Part shown: positions 34,117-42,711 of the stretch, piece after piece
How the letters are laid out: every line of letters starts with the position of its first letter
Numbering within the stretch: the first letter of the stretch is position 1
Origin: Mycoplasmoides fastidiosum
Lineage (GTDB): Bacteria > Bacillota_I > Bacilli_A > Mycoplasmatales > Mycoplasmoidaceae
Length of the DNA: 64,000 bases
NCBI RefSeq assembly: GCF_024498275.1
Contig: NZ_CP101809.1
Coordinates: 1 to 64,000 of the forward strand
Reading direction: 5' to 3'
Notes under the pieces: generated by a model
The model's input: only the letters and a program-made list of their open reading frames with translations
The model's database searches: none
What the model was told of the DNA's origin: nothing
Translations under genes and position numbers: made by a program

Positions 34117-34617
34117 TTACAGATTGTTAATGTACTCAACAACCTCTTGTACTTTTTCAGCAACGTCTTGATCCACTGAGTAAGATCCGAATTCAAAATC
34201 CTTAATACTTTTAGCTCCGGTGTACTTGAGTGTTTCACTTGCAAATTTACGTAGACTTAATCCGCCTAATTTTCCAGGAGAAGCAACAACTAAAACAACA
34301 TTTTTATCTAAGAAAAAAGCATTGTCTAAACGACTTAGTCAGTCCATAATGTTTTTAAAGAAGGCAGAGTAATAACCATTGTGTTCAGGTGTTACGATGA
34401 TAACGTTTTGATAGCCTGTAAGTTTTACTAAGATTTCTTTAATCTGTTCAGGGAATTTTTTTTCTGCTAAAAGAGAATTGGATAAAATTGGTAGATTTTG
34501 CTTGTAGTCATTTAGATCTAATAAGTCATATGAACCAGCATATGAAATTTTTTTGGATAAATCTAAATTAATTGAATTTGCTGAATTAACTGCAGCAATA
34601 ACTAGTGTTTTGTCCAT
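34117..34617 (-). CDS. NAD(P)H-dependent FMN reductase (flavodoxin-like)
   Basis: A 166-residue flavodoxin-fold reductase. The motif TPEHNGYYSAFFKNIMDW matches the family's PEYNxSxPxxLKNAIDW FMN-binding region; ASPGKLGGLSLRK follows. The N-terminus MDKTLVIAAVNSANSINLDLSK takes the place of the usual GSxRxxSxN phosphate loop. In this family FMN is reduced with NAD(P)H; some members reduce azo dyes, quinones or ferric iron chelates. Its position just upstream of the FecCD-type importer fits iron reduction, but this is inference. One TGA is Trp. Confidence 0.85.
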
Positions 34618-34729
34618 ATTTTTCTCATTAAAAAATAATTATAAATATAATACTATTATTTTTGTTGAAAAACAAAAAATTTCTAGGAAGTTTAATTTGG
34701 CTTTTAATCTTGAATAATTAGTTAACAAT

Positions 34730-35674
34730 TTATTTAGTCATAAATCGATCAGCAAAAGCTGCTAGAACTCATTCAGATGCAACTCCAGAATAAATTTTAG
34801 TAGCTGCTTCTTGAACAATTGGATTAGCTCAATCAGGCGAACAACTAAATGCTCCACTGGTTAACATGCTAATATCATTGCCAGAATCACCTAATACCAT
34901 TGCATCACTAATATTAATTTTCATTAGTTCACAAAGAGTTTTGGCTGAATGACCTTTATTATAGGGAAAAACAGAAATTTCAAATGAGTGACCAGAAGAA
35001 AAAGTGATGTCGCTATCAGAAAATTTATATTTATTTTGAATAAATGTCTGCAATTCTTCAGAGTTATCTAAAAATGATAAAACAACCATCTTGCTCAGAT
35101 TTTGAAAATTATCTGCTGTTAAATAATCACTTTCAGTGTAATTAATTGAGTTTTCAAAAACAATGTGGGGTAAAGTTTGTTTTTTCTTATCAATGTTAAT
35201 AAAGACGTGACTTTTTTCTTCAGATGCTATATCTTCACTATCAGCATGTTGCAAAGAACTAATTACGTTTTTTATGATTGGAGTTGCTTTCACTGCTCCT
35301 CCATTTTCAGTACTGCGAAAAACTAATAAAGAACAAAAATTAAATTGCTTTAATAGTTCTTGTGAATGCTGAAAAAATTTCTGAGATGTTGTTTCACTAA
35401 AGTGGGCATTTAGAAGAAATTTTTGATTTTTGGTATCATAAATTTGTGAACCATTAGAAGTAATTAGATAAGGCATTAATTCAGAATCACTACCAAGAAT
35501 ATTGAAAATCTTCATTGCTTCATCAAGGTAACGGCCTGTAGTAATTATGAAAACAATTTTATTCTCTTTCATAATTTTTAAATAATTAAATAAATGGGGA
35601 TGAGGCATTTTTTGCTCGTTATCTAATAAAGTTCCATCTAGATCACAGAAAATAATTTTAGGTAAATTATTCAT
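34730..35674 (-). CDS. Cof-type HAD hydrolase (first)
   Basis: A 314-residue HAD phosphatase of the Cof/YidA type. Motif I is FCDLDGTLLDNE with the nucleophile Asp, motif II is ITTGRYLD, and motif IV is VLGDSGNDISML. The middle cap domain (about residues 90-220) is the C2B cap typical of sugar-phosphate or cofactor phosphatases. The C-terminus continues through a TGA-Trp (SPDWANPIVQ) to ADRFMTK. It forms a pair with the HAD gene 20 bases upstream; both should be co-transcribed. Substrate unknown. Confidence 0.9.
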
Positions 35675-35694
35675 AGTTGGCCTTTTTTTAAAAG

Positions 35695-36588
35695 CTAAAA
35701 TAAGTTTTTTCTTTTCATTTCTGCAATTCCTCTAGCCACACCCAAACCATTTAAATTGGTTGTATTAAAATCAACAACATTAAAAATATGTGATAAATAT
35801 TTTTTGTCTTTTAAATCAATGCCAACACTAAAACCACAATTTTTTAAAGAAGTAAAATCATTTTCTTGATCACCCATTGCGCCAAGTTGGGTAAGATTTA
35901 AATTCAAATCTTTGGCAATGATTTTTAATGCGGAAAATTTATCAGTATCAGAAGGACTAACTTCAATTGCGTATTTACCTGAAATGCAAAAATTAAATTT
36001 GTTACCAAATATTTCGACTAGAGTTTTTTTCAGTTCTACAGATTTAGGTTTAGTTAAAATAATTGTTAATTTACTATACTGATGTTCGGGTAAAGAATTT
36101 TTAAAAAGAATAGTTTTGTTTCGATCAAAATTTAAACGAATAAATCTATGAATGATCAATGATTTGCGAATGTATGTTAAATCATTAATTTTTTGATTTT
36201 GATAATTAAAAGCTTGTGCAAAAAAGATTATTTTATTTTTTAATAAATATTTAGTAAGATCCTGAAAATCTTCAGTTAAGAAAGTTTTTTGCGCAAGAAT
36301 TTTTTTATTTAGGTTATCAAAAATTAATGATCCATTTAAACAGACAAGATAAGGAATTTGATACGACAAATAAGATTCTAAAAGTTCAACATAATGTAGA
36401 ACATTTGTCATATTTCTTCCAGTAGCTAAAAGAAAATTGTTTTTTTGAGAAACATAGTTTTTCAATGCTTCTAAATTACCATTAGTAATTGTGGAATTTT
36501 TATTGCGAATTAATTGATGCTTTTTGTTTTTATATAAAAGAGTTCCATCAAGATCTAATGATAGTAGTTTGATTTTAGTTGAATTCAT
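35695..36588 (-). CDS. Cof-type HAD hydrolase (second)
   Basis: A 297-residue relative of the neighbouring HAD protein. Motifs are LSLDLDGTLLYKN, LLATGRNMTNV, a Lys in the cap end region and AMGDQENDFTSL for metal binding. The C2B cap region is present. It shares an operon with the downstream Cof-type gene. Tandem Cof phosphatases are common in mycoplasmas, where they recycle sugar phosphates or flavin/PLP phosphates. Substrate is not inferable. Confidence 0.9.
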   Translation of the reverse strand: MNSTKIKLLSLDLDGTLLYKNKKHQLIRNKNSTITNGNLEALKNYVSQKNNFLLATGRNMTNVLHYVELLESYLSYQIPYLVCLNGSLIFDNLNKKILAQKTFLTEDFQDLTKYLLKNKIIFFAQAFNYQNQKINDLTYIRKSLIIHRFIRLNFDRNKTILFKNSLPEHQYSKLTIILTKPKSVELKKTLVEIFGNKFNFCISGKYAIEVSPSDTDKFSALKIIAKDLNLNLTQLGAMGDQENDFTSLKNCGFSVGIDLKDKKYLSHIFNVVDFNTTNLNGLGVARGIAEMKRKNLF

Positions 36589-36754
36589 TTCTTACAACCA
36601 ATAAATTTATGAATGAATAACTACTTTAATTCTCAAAATAATTAACTATGATTTAATTATATATTAAAAAAATAAGGGGTAGTTAATCTACATAGAATTC
36701 ATCATTGTTCTATTTGTTTCTTTAATGAAAATTTAATGAAAATCTAGTTCTTTA

Positions 36755-36782
36755 TTGACTATAATTATTATTGCCATATTAA
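36755..36782 (+). promoter_or_regulatory. Probable promoter of the SRP RNA
   Basis: TTGACT (36755-36760) and TATTAA (36777-36782) with a 16-base spacing lie directly before the SRP RNA. Confidence 0.5.
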
Positions 36783-36852
36783 TAATAACGGCGAACCATG
36801 TCAGGCTAGAAATAGAGCAGCATTAAGTTTGTTATTATGTAATGTGGTTTTT
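36782..36852 (+). ncRNA. ffs: Signal recognition particle RNA, 4.5S (small bacterial type)
   Basis: The conserved helix-8 core is present: CCATGTCAGG, CTA-GAAA-TAG capped stem with a GNRA tetraloop, then AGCAGCAT. This matches the GUCAGG...AGCAGC asymmetric loop that binds Ffh. Flanking bases ATAATAAC (36782-36789) pair with GTTATTAT (36831-36838), closing a single rod about 57 bases long. A T-rich tail follows at 36847-36859. It fills a 331-base gap between two minus-strand genes. The exact ends are estimated. It guides membrane and secreted proteins to the translocon together with Ffh. Confidence 0.9.
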
Positions 36853-36870
36853 ATTTTTTCTGCATAATTT

Positions 36871-36907
36871 GAAAACCCTCTCAAATTAAAGTCTGAGAGG
36901 GGTTTTT
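36871..36907. terminator. Bidirectional terminator after SRP RNA
   Basis: AAAACCCTCTCA pairs with TGAGAGGGGTTTT (one bulge), loop about 10 bases, with T-runs on both strands. It also lies just past the stop of the minus-strand Doc-like gene. Confidence 0.8.
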
Positions 36908-36919
36908 ATTGATAATAAT

Positions 36920-37477
36920 TTATTTTATAAGAACAATACGAGCTTTAATTCAATCATAAATTTCTTGTCTTATTATTGAATAATCTTTTTGCCCTTGGAG
37001 TTCTTTAATGAAATGTACAAGTGTGTTTTCAATGGGGCTGGGACTAAGTGAATCAAATGGTTTTACTGAATTAGAATCGGTTTTTAAGAGATTAGTGGTT
37101 GTTCATTCTAAGTGTCAGCCAAATTGGTATAAAAAAGCTTTTAAATAAAGTAAAGCAAATCTTTTATTGCCCTCTAAAAATAGGTGCTTTTTTAACAAAA
37201 GAATGAAAACATCAGTTATAAAATACAACAAATTAAATTGATTGTGACTAACAGAAGAATCAGTATCAATTAAGTCTTCTTCTAAATAAACATATTTATT
37301 AATGATACCTTCCAACAAATCAACAGCTTGTAAATCATGCAAAGGTTTATAAAAAAATTGTTTTTCAAAAGGGATAGTAGCAAGAATTTCTTGGGTAAAA
37401 TCTTCTAAAGATTCTAAGACCATCAACATTCAAATCCTTTTTTCTTCAGAGTTAAAAGATAATGCAAAATTAATCAT
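36920..37477 (-). CDS. Fic/Doc-family protein
   Basis: A 185-residue protein with the Doc-type Fic motif H98-LFLEGNKR106, close to Doc's HxFxDANKR. A Lys in the GNK position is typical of Doc-type enzymes that phosphorylate EF-Tu, whereas AMPylating Fic proteins have GNG. The upstream helices (VDLLEGIINKYVYLEEDL) fit the Fic fold. The start is taken as MINFALSFNSEEKRIW because a TGA-Trp extends the frame beyond MLMVLESL. A very strong hairpin isolates it from the salvage operon upstream. No Phd-like antitoxin of normal size is adjacent; a 38-codon ORF lies 94 bases upstream. Confidence 0.7.
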
Positions 37478-37524
37478 TTTTATTTTTAAAGTTAGTTATT
37501 TTAAAAAAATACCTAAGTAAAAAT

Positions 37525-37583
37525 AGAAAAAATGTAAATTATCTAATGTAAGACATTACAAAAAGATAATTTACATTTTTTCT
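37525..37583. terminator. 20-bp perfect hairpin terminator between the small ORF and the Doc-like gene
   Basis: AGAAAAAATGTAAATTATCT (37525-37544) is the exact reverse complement of 37564-37583, with a 19-base loop that can itself pair (AATGT/ACATT). T-rich tails occur on both sides. It includes the stop codon of the small ORF. Confidence 0.85.
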
Positions 37584-37687
37584 AATTTTTGTAAAGTAAT
37601 AACAAAATTTTTTCAATCATCTTCTTGCATTAAACGATCCATGGCATCTTTAATATCTGCTTTGGTAATCTTCAGTTTAGCATCCAT
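37571..37687 (-). CDS. Small ORF, 38 aa, hypothetical
   Basis: MDAKLKITKADIKDAMDRLM followed by QEDDWKNFVITLQKLEKM, with one TGA read as Trp. It lies 30 bases after cdd on the same strand and ends inside the 20-bp hairpin. Composition (helical, charged) is protein-like. It may be an independent small protein of the salvage operon or an antitoxin for the downstream Doc-like gene. Neither is proven. Confidence 0.4.
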
Positions 37688-37717
37688 AATATAAATTAAT
37701 TCCAATAGGTTTTAGTT

Positions 37718-38131
37718 TTATAAAAATTGATTATTAAATGCTTCTGGTAATAATTCATAAAAAAAGAATTTATTATATGTACCATCATGAGCATAAACAT
37801 AAACAATACAATTGGGCGCAACATGATCAGATAAAGTCTGACGACAAGAACCACACATATTAGCCTTTCCAGTTACATCATCGGTTAACAGATGCACTTC
37901 TTTAATGGTGGAAGCGCCATTTAATAAAGCAGAAAATAAAGCTGTTCGTTCAGCACAAATTGTATTGGGATAAGCAGAATTTTCAATGTTAAAACCGTGA
38001 AAATAACCGTTATCAGTAACTACAATAGCCGCAACGTGAAATTGAGAATAAGTACACATTGCCTTAGGTAAAATTTGTTGTAATTTTGCAAAAATTTTGT
38101 TTTTTTCAAAAAGTTTATTTACTTCGAGCAT
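37718..38131 (-). CDS. cdd: Cytidine deaminase
   Basis: A 137-residue enzyme that converts cytidine or deoxycytidine to uridine or deoxyuridine. The zinc site is clear: C59-A-E61 (catalytic Glu, ICAERTALFSAL) and C93-GS-C96 (MCGSCRQTL). Length matches the homotetrameric class. Its start overlaps the 3' end of deoA by 17 bases, so it is translationally coupled in the deoC-deoA-cdd operon for nucleoside salvage. Confidence 0.95.
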   Translation of the reverse strand: MLEVNKLFEKNKIFAKLQQILPKAMCTYSQFHVAAIVVTDNGYFHGFNIENSAYPNTICAERTALFSALLNGASTIKEVHLLTDDVTGKANMCGSCRQTLSDHVAPNCIVYVYAHDGTYNKFFFYELLPEAFNNQFL

Positions 38132-39452
38132 AGTTTTCTAGTAACTTCAAAACATTAACTGGTTTTTTACGAATAGCAATTTTTTCTTCCAATAAGGTAA
38201 GAACTTTATTGTTAATTGGATTAGATGAATAGAGTGTGATTAATAAATCGCCTTTACTTATTTTATCGTTAAGTTTTTTATGAAATCGTAATCCAGCGTG
38301 AACATCGATACTATCAGTTTTAGTTTTTCGTCCAGCACCTAATTCGTTAGCAACATAACCAATTCCATCGTTGGATAGAACATCAAAATAACCAGATGTT
38401 GAAGCGTATAGTTTTTTTTGATACTTAGGTTTAAAAAAACTATTAGCTTTTCATATTTTAATGTCACCACCAAAGCTTTTAAATCATTCAGTTGCAACTT
38501 GCAATCCGGCTTTAGTTTTCAAAACATCTAAATATTTCTTTTTAGCAGCTATTTTATCTTTGGCAAGCTTAGTTGCGACTAAAATATCGATCGCAAATTC
38601 TTGAATTAATAAAGCTAAATCTTTAGCAACTGATTCGTTGTTTAAAAAAGAATAAGCTTCTGATAACTCAATTAAATTTCCTACACTAGAACCTAGTGGC
38701 TGTTGCATGCTTGTAATATGTAAAAATAAATTTACTTTAAACCGAACAGCAATTTTATCTAAAGCAGTTGCTAAAGCAACAGCATCTTTACGAGTGCGAG
38801 AGAAAGAGCCCGATCCATATTTAACATCTAAAAATAAATAATCAGTTTTTAGAGCTAATTTTTTAGACATAATGCTTGCTGCAATTAAAGGAATTGAATT
38901 CACAGTTCCACTAACATCTCGTAAAGCGTACAGAATTTTATCAACTGGTGCAATTTCTTTGGATTGTTCGATTACAAACATTCCGATATCTGATAATCTT
39001 TTAGCAGCATTATCTAAAGGAATATTAGTTCGAACATTAAGAGAATTTAGTTTATCAATTGTTCCCCCAGTGTATCCCAAACTTCGTCCTGATAATTTGG
39101 CTACATTCAGTCCACACGCAACAAGAATTGGCAACAAAATCAAAGAGACTTTATCACCAATTCCACCAGTTGAATGTTTATCGATAATTTTTTTTCTGGA
39201 ATAACTCTTTAAAGAATAAATTTTTCCAGAATGCAAAATTGCTTTCGTTAAATAATAAGTTTCATCGTCATTCATGCCATTAATGGTAACTGCCATTAAT
39301 CAAGCAGTGATTTGATAATCAGCAATTTTTTGTTGATGCACCAATTGAATGAATTCTTCAATTTCAGCTTCAGTATGAGCTTGTTTGTTTTTTTTCTTTT
39401 CAATAAAGGAGACAATATTGAAAATTTCTTTATTTTTACGTTTAATTTTCAT
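38115..39452 (-). CDS. deoA: Pyrimidine-nucleoside / thymidine phosphorylase
   Basis: A 445-residue enzyme that splits thymidine or uridine with phosphate to base plus (deoxy)ribose-1-phosphate. Visible motifs are KHSTGGIGDKVSL (phosphate site), the family signature SGRSLGYTGGTIDKL, KYGSGSFSRTRKDA and a C-terminal biotinyl-like hammerhead region (GRKTKTDSIDVHAGLRF). Length is normal for the class. It starts MKIKRKNKEIFNIV and needs TGA-Trp codons near both ends. It lies between deoC and cdd, forming a complete deoxyribonucleoside-degradation unit. Confidence 0.93.
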
Positions 39453-39515
39453 TCTAACTATGTAAGGATATTAATTTTTCTGCCTAATTTTAGTTACTAG
39501 TTTCTAGTAATTAAT

Positions 39516-40658
39516 TTAATAATTATCATCCTCATCATTTATGTCATCATCACGATCGTGACTGTTAGAAATTTCATCGAGAACTGATTCGGTTGAATTG
39601 AATTCAAAGGTTTCATCGGGATGATTTTCTTTTTCATCAATCACCTCATGGCTGTGAGAAACAACAGTTTCGGTTGAATGAAAATCAAAAGATTCGACAG
39701 AACTATCGTTTGTTTGTTCGTTGGTTTCTTCTTTGGTTGAATAAGAAGAATCAGCAGACATTTCGTATTCTTCTAATTCTGTTTCGTTTAACTCGTCTAA
39801 TTGTAAGAAGGTGTTTTCGTCATAACGGTCTTCTTCAAAATGATTAGTTGGTTGTTCAAAAGTTGGCTCATTGACTACTGGTTCAGCAACAGGGGCGTAT
39901 GAATAATCTTCGACTGATTCTTCCATTTGATAATCATCACTTGAATAATCATCATCAATCATTTCAGTATCGATATAATCATTTTTAACTTGTTTGTCTA
40001 AATCACTCACTAAATACTCATCATAAATAGCTACACCAGCTGAAGTTCCGATTCTTTGCGCGCCTGCTTTAATCATTTCTTTGGCATCAGCATAATTGCG
40101 AATGCCACCAGAAGCTTTAATTCGAATTTCAGAATTTAGTAAAGAACGTAACAAGGTTACATCCTCAACAGTTGCACCTTTATCTTTACCAGCAAAACCA
40201 GTAGATGTTTTAGCGTAATCGGGAGAAACATGATTTAGAATTTCACAAGCTAAGTGTTTTTCTTCTTCGCTTAAAACTCCAGTTTCTAAAATAACTTTTA
40301 AAACCCGACCTTTAATTGCTTTTTTAATTGATGATAGTTCGTCAATTAAATATTCTCGATCACCCTGTTTTAACTTATTGATGTTGATTACAACATCAAT
40401 TTCTAAAGCACCATCTAGAGCCGCTTGAGTTGCTTCAAAAACTTTAGTTTTTGTATCGGTATATCCTAACGGAAAACCAACAACAGTACAAACTCGAGTT
40501 TCTGAATGTTCTAGTTTGGCAGCAGCTAGTCTAACATAACATGGGGGGACACAAACAGATTTAAATTTGTATTGCAATGCTTGATCACAAAGAGCAATAA
40601 TATCTTCTTGTGTTGCATCGGTTTTTAAATTTGTTTGATCGATATAACTATTAATCAT
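39516..40658 (-). CDS. deoC: Deoxyribose-phosphate aldolase with long acidic C-terminal extension
   Basis: DeoC cleaves deoxyribose-5-phosphate to acetaldehyde and glyceraldehyde-3-phosphate. Residues 1 to about 222 form a complete class I aldolase: VVGFPLGYTDTKTKVFE, the proton relay VDVVININ, the Schiff-base lysine K150 in YAKTSTGFAG, and K181 in IKASGGIRN. A further stretch of about 155 residues (226-380) follows. It is strongly acidic and low complexity, rich in Asp, Glu, Ser and Tyr, with two similar units (ESFDFHSTETV and ETFEFNSTESV). Ordinary DeoC ends near residue 220. The tail is in frame with no intervening stop and is not known in the family. Confidence 0.9.
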   Translation of the reverse strand: MINSYIDQTNLKTDATQEDIIALCDQALQYKFKSVCVPPCYVRLAAAKLEHSETRVCTVVGFPLGYTDTKTKVFEATQAALDGALEIDVVININKLKQGDREYLIDELSSIKKAIKGRVLKVILETGVLSEEEKHLACEILNHVSPDYAKTSTGFAGKDKGATVEDVTLLRSLLNSEIRIKASGGIRNYADAKEMIKAGAQRIGTSAGVAIYDEYLVSDLDKQVKNDYIDTEMIDDDYSSDDYQMEESVEDYSYAPVAEPVVNEPTFEQPTNHFEEDRYDENTFLQLDELNETELEEYEMSADSSYSTKEETNEQTNDSSVESFDFHSTETVVSHSHEVIDEKENHPDETFEFNSTESVLDEISNSHDRDDDINDEDDNY

Positions 40659-40816
40659 TTTTAAATTTTGAGTATTTCTCTTGAATATTGTAAAATATAT
40701 TTTTATTATAATATATAGATTTAAAAATTAGAATTGATGTTAAATACTGTAATTTAATTCAATCAAAAACATGAAATTTTAATTTCAATAAATCAATAAA
40801 ATCGAAAGGTACAAAC

Positions 40817-41326
40817 GTGGCAATTAGAGATTTTTTATTATCAGAAATTCCAGGAGTTAAATTAAAAGTAGGAGATCAATTTCCTGATTTTAATTTATAC
40901 AGTCACAAATTTGAAAAAGAACAACTTTCTTCGTTGAAAGCTGATCTAAAAGTAGTAATGATTGTTCCTTCATTATCAACAAGTTTGTGTGATGTTCAAA
41001 TGAAAGAGTTATCTGAAGAATTAACCAAATCACAAAACCTTTTAATTGGTGTAAGTAATGACTCACCAATTATTGGTTCAAGTTGATGTGGTGCTAAAAA
41101 TTCTGAAACAACTTTAATGTTTTCATTAGCTGGTTCAGGGCAACATGGGGTAGATTTAGAAAAAGCAATTGGAGTTTATATTCCTGAATGTGAATTTTTG
41201 GCTTATCGAGCTGTTTTTGTTTTAGACAGTAATAATAAAGTTTTATATGCTGAATATGCTCCATCCTTAAAAACTGGATTGGATTTAGCCAAAGTTAATG
41301 AATTTGTTGTTAGCCATAAAAAATAA
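40817..41326 (+). CDS. tpx: Thiol peroxidase
   Basis: A 169-residue atypical 2-Cys peroxiredoxin of the Tpx group. The peroxidatic Cys58 is in the SLSTSLCDVQ motif; Cys91 (SSWCGAKN) is a plausible resolving Cys as in E. coli Tpx (Cys61/Cys95). The start is GTG 40817, preceded by AAAGG. No better ATG is in frame nearby. It reduces lipid hydroperoxides and hydrogen peroxide in the cytosol. It is divergent from deoC, and a terminator separates it from tRNA-Arg. Confidence 0.9.
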
Positions 41327-41352
41327 TTTTTTGATTAATACCAATTAAAAAC

Positions 41353-41386
41353 AAAAAAACACCAGAAATATTTCTGGTGTTTTTTA
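41353..41386. terminator. Terminator after tpx
   Basis: Stem AAAACACCAGAAATA with TATTTCTGGTGTTTT-like arms, AAACACCAGAAA paired with TTTCTGGTGTTT, then a T-run. It also ends minus-strand transcription of tRNA-Arg. Confidence 0.88.
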
Positions 41387-41391
41387 TATTA

Positions 41392-41468
41392 TGGCACGCC
41401 CGGAGGGGCTCGAACCCCCAACCGTCTGATCCGAAGTCAGAAACTCTATCCAATTGAGCTACGGGCGC
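41392..41468 (-). tRNA. tRNA-Arg (anticodon UCG)
   Basis: Complete cloverleaf with encoded CCA. Acceptor GCGCCCG with CGGGCGT, D stem GCTC/GAGT, anticodon stem TCTGA/TCAGA with loop CTTCGGA (anticodon TCG, reads CGN), T arm GGGGG-TTCGAGC-CCCTC, discriminator G73. The first acceptor pair is G-U, as in the tRNA-Ile of this window. Confidence 0.93.
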
Positions 41469-41526
41469 AAAATAACTAAGCTAAATTTTAACTTAGTTTA
41501 AAAATCTTTTTGAAAATTTTTTTCAA

Positions 41527-42549
41527 TCAACTTACTTTTTTAATTTTTTGATCAACTTTTTCGCTAATTTTTAAGGCATCAGAATCATTATCAAAGTTCA
41601 TTTGCCGATTAAATTCTGATGGATTCGAGTTATTTAGATCGACAGTTGAAGTTGGTTTTTCGTAGGTAAATTCATCATTATTTAAGAAATTTAGAACATT
41701 AATGTAATAACGACCACTAGCTTGTAAAAATGGTACATAACCAGTATTTTTAACTTCAAAAACCTTTAAACGATCAAATCTATCAGTAAAATAATTAATA
41801 TCAGATTGTAAATCAGTTAATTTGGAATTTTTACCTAAAACTAAAAGGGTTGGTACCATTTGAATTTCTTCATAATATAAGCGTTGAGCGTTTTCTAAAA
41901 AATTTTTGTTATAAACTTCTTCAAAAATAGAAAGAAAATTGTTTCGATTTTTAATTAAATAATTCAGTTCTGAAACTAAATCTTTTTGGTAATCACTGTA
42001 ATTAGTTAATTCATTAAAGTTATGAAATTTAGCTTCTTGAGATGCACATAAACTTTGTAGGTCTTGGGGAAGAATCATGGCTTCATAGTTTTTGACTAAT
42101 TTAAAACTATCTAAAGTTAATGGAGAAACAAAAACAAGTTTGTTGATATTGCCCGGAATTTTTCTTGTAACAGCAGCAGCAACTAAAGCTCCAAATCCGT
42201 GACCAATAATTATTAATTCATCTAAACGGTGATGCAGAATGTAATCAGTTACTAATTCAACGATATCATCAAATTTCAAATTCGGTTTAACAGGAGTTAA
42301 ACCATGACCTGGGTAATTAATTGCATGGTATTCATAATAAACTATCTCTTTGGCAAAACGTTCGTGAACAGAATAGTTAGATGTTAAATCTGGTAAAAAT
42401 AAAATTTGTCCCCGAATTTCAAAAAAGTTTTGCAAATTATATTCAGTCTTTGCTTTTGAGAACGAATCAAGATTTTTTAAAGTAGAGAAATCTCCATATT
42501 CTTGATCATTTTGATATTTATTATTAAAAGTATTTGTATCGTTATTCAT
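41527..42549 (-). CDS. Alpha/beta-hydrolase fold protein, catalytic Ser and His replaced
   Basis: A 340-residue protein with the alpha/beta-hydrolase plan: ILFLPDLTSN, then NYPGHGLTPV (oxyanion region), then ELIIIGHGFGAL (nucleophile elbow), then TLLVLGKNSKLTDLQ and NTGYVPFLQ. The elbow GxSxG reads G116-H-G118-F-G120, so the nucleophilic Ser is Gly. The usual GHxP near the C-terminus reads GYVP, so the catalytic His is Tyr. It is therefore probably a non-enzymatic relative or has a changed mechanism. N- and C-terminal extensions are charged. Mycoplasmas encode several such esterase-like proteins. Confidence 0.75.
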   Translation of the reverse strand: MNNDTNTFNNKYQNDQEYGDFSTLKNLDSFSKAKTEYNLQNFFEIRGQILFLPDLTSNYSVHERFAKEIVYYEYHAINYPGHGLTPVKPNLKFDDIVELVTDYILHHRLDELIIIGHGFGALVAAAVTRKIPGNINKLVFVSPLTLDSFKLVKNYEAMILPQDLQSLCASQEAKFHNFNELTNYSDYQKDLVSELNYLIKNRNNFLSIFEEVYNKNFLENAQRLYYEEIQMVPTLLVLGKNSKLTDLQSDINYFTDRFDRLKVFEVKNTGYVPFLQASGRYYINVLNFLNNDEFTYEKPTSTVDLNNSNPSEFNRQMNFDNDSDALKISEKVDQKIKKVS

Positions 42550-42711
42550 TAGTATTATTCGTATTTTAAAAAACTCAGTATTAATAATTATACAATAGAG
42601 TAAATTATAATAATTTATTTTTGGTTTGCCACTTTTTAAAGTAGATTAAGAAATTCTCTTTTTTTAATTTTTTTGTTTAATAAATGATCAGAAAAATTCT
42701 TGTTTCTTATT

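Noticed and set aside
38872-39204. Plus-strand open frame of 110 codons inside deoA
   Set aside because: Antisense to the conserved phosphorylase signature; typical long shadow frame.
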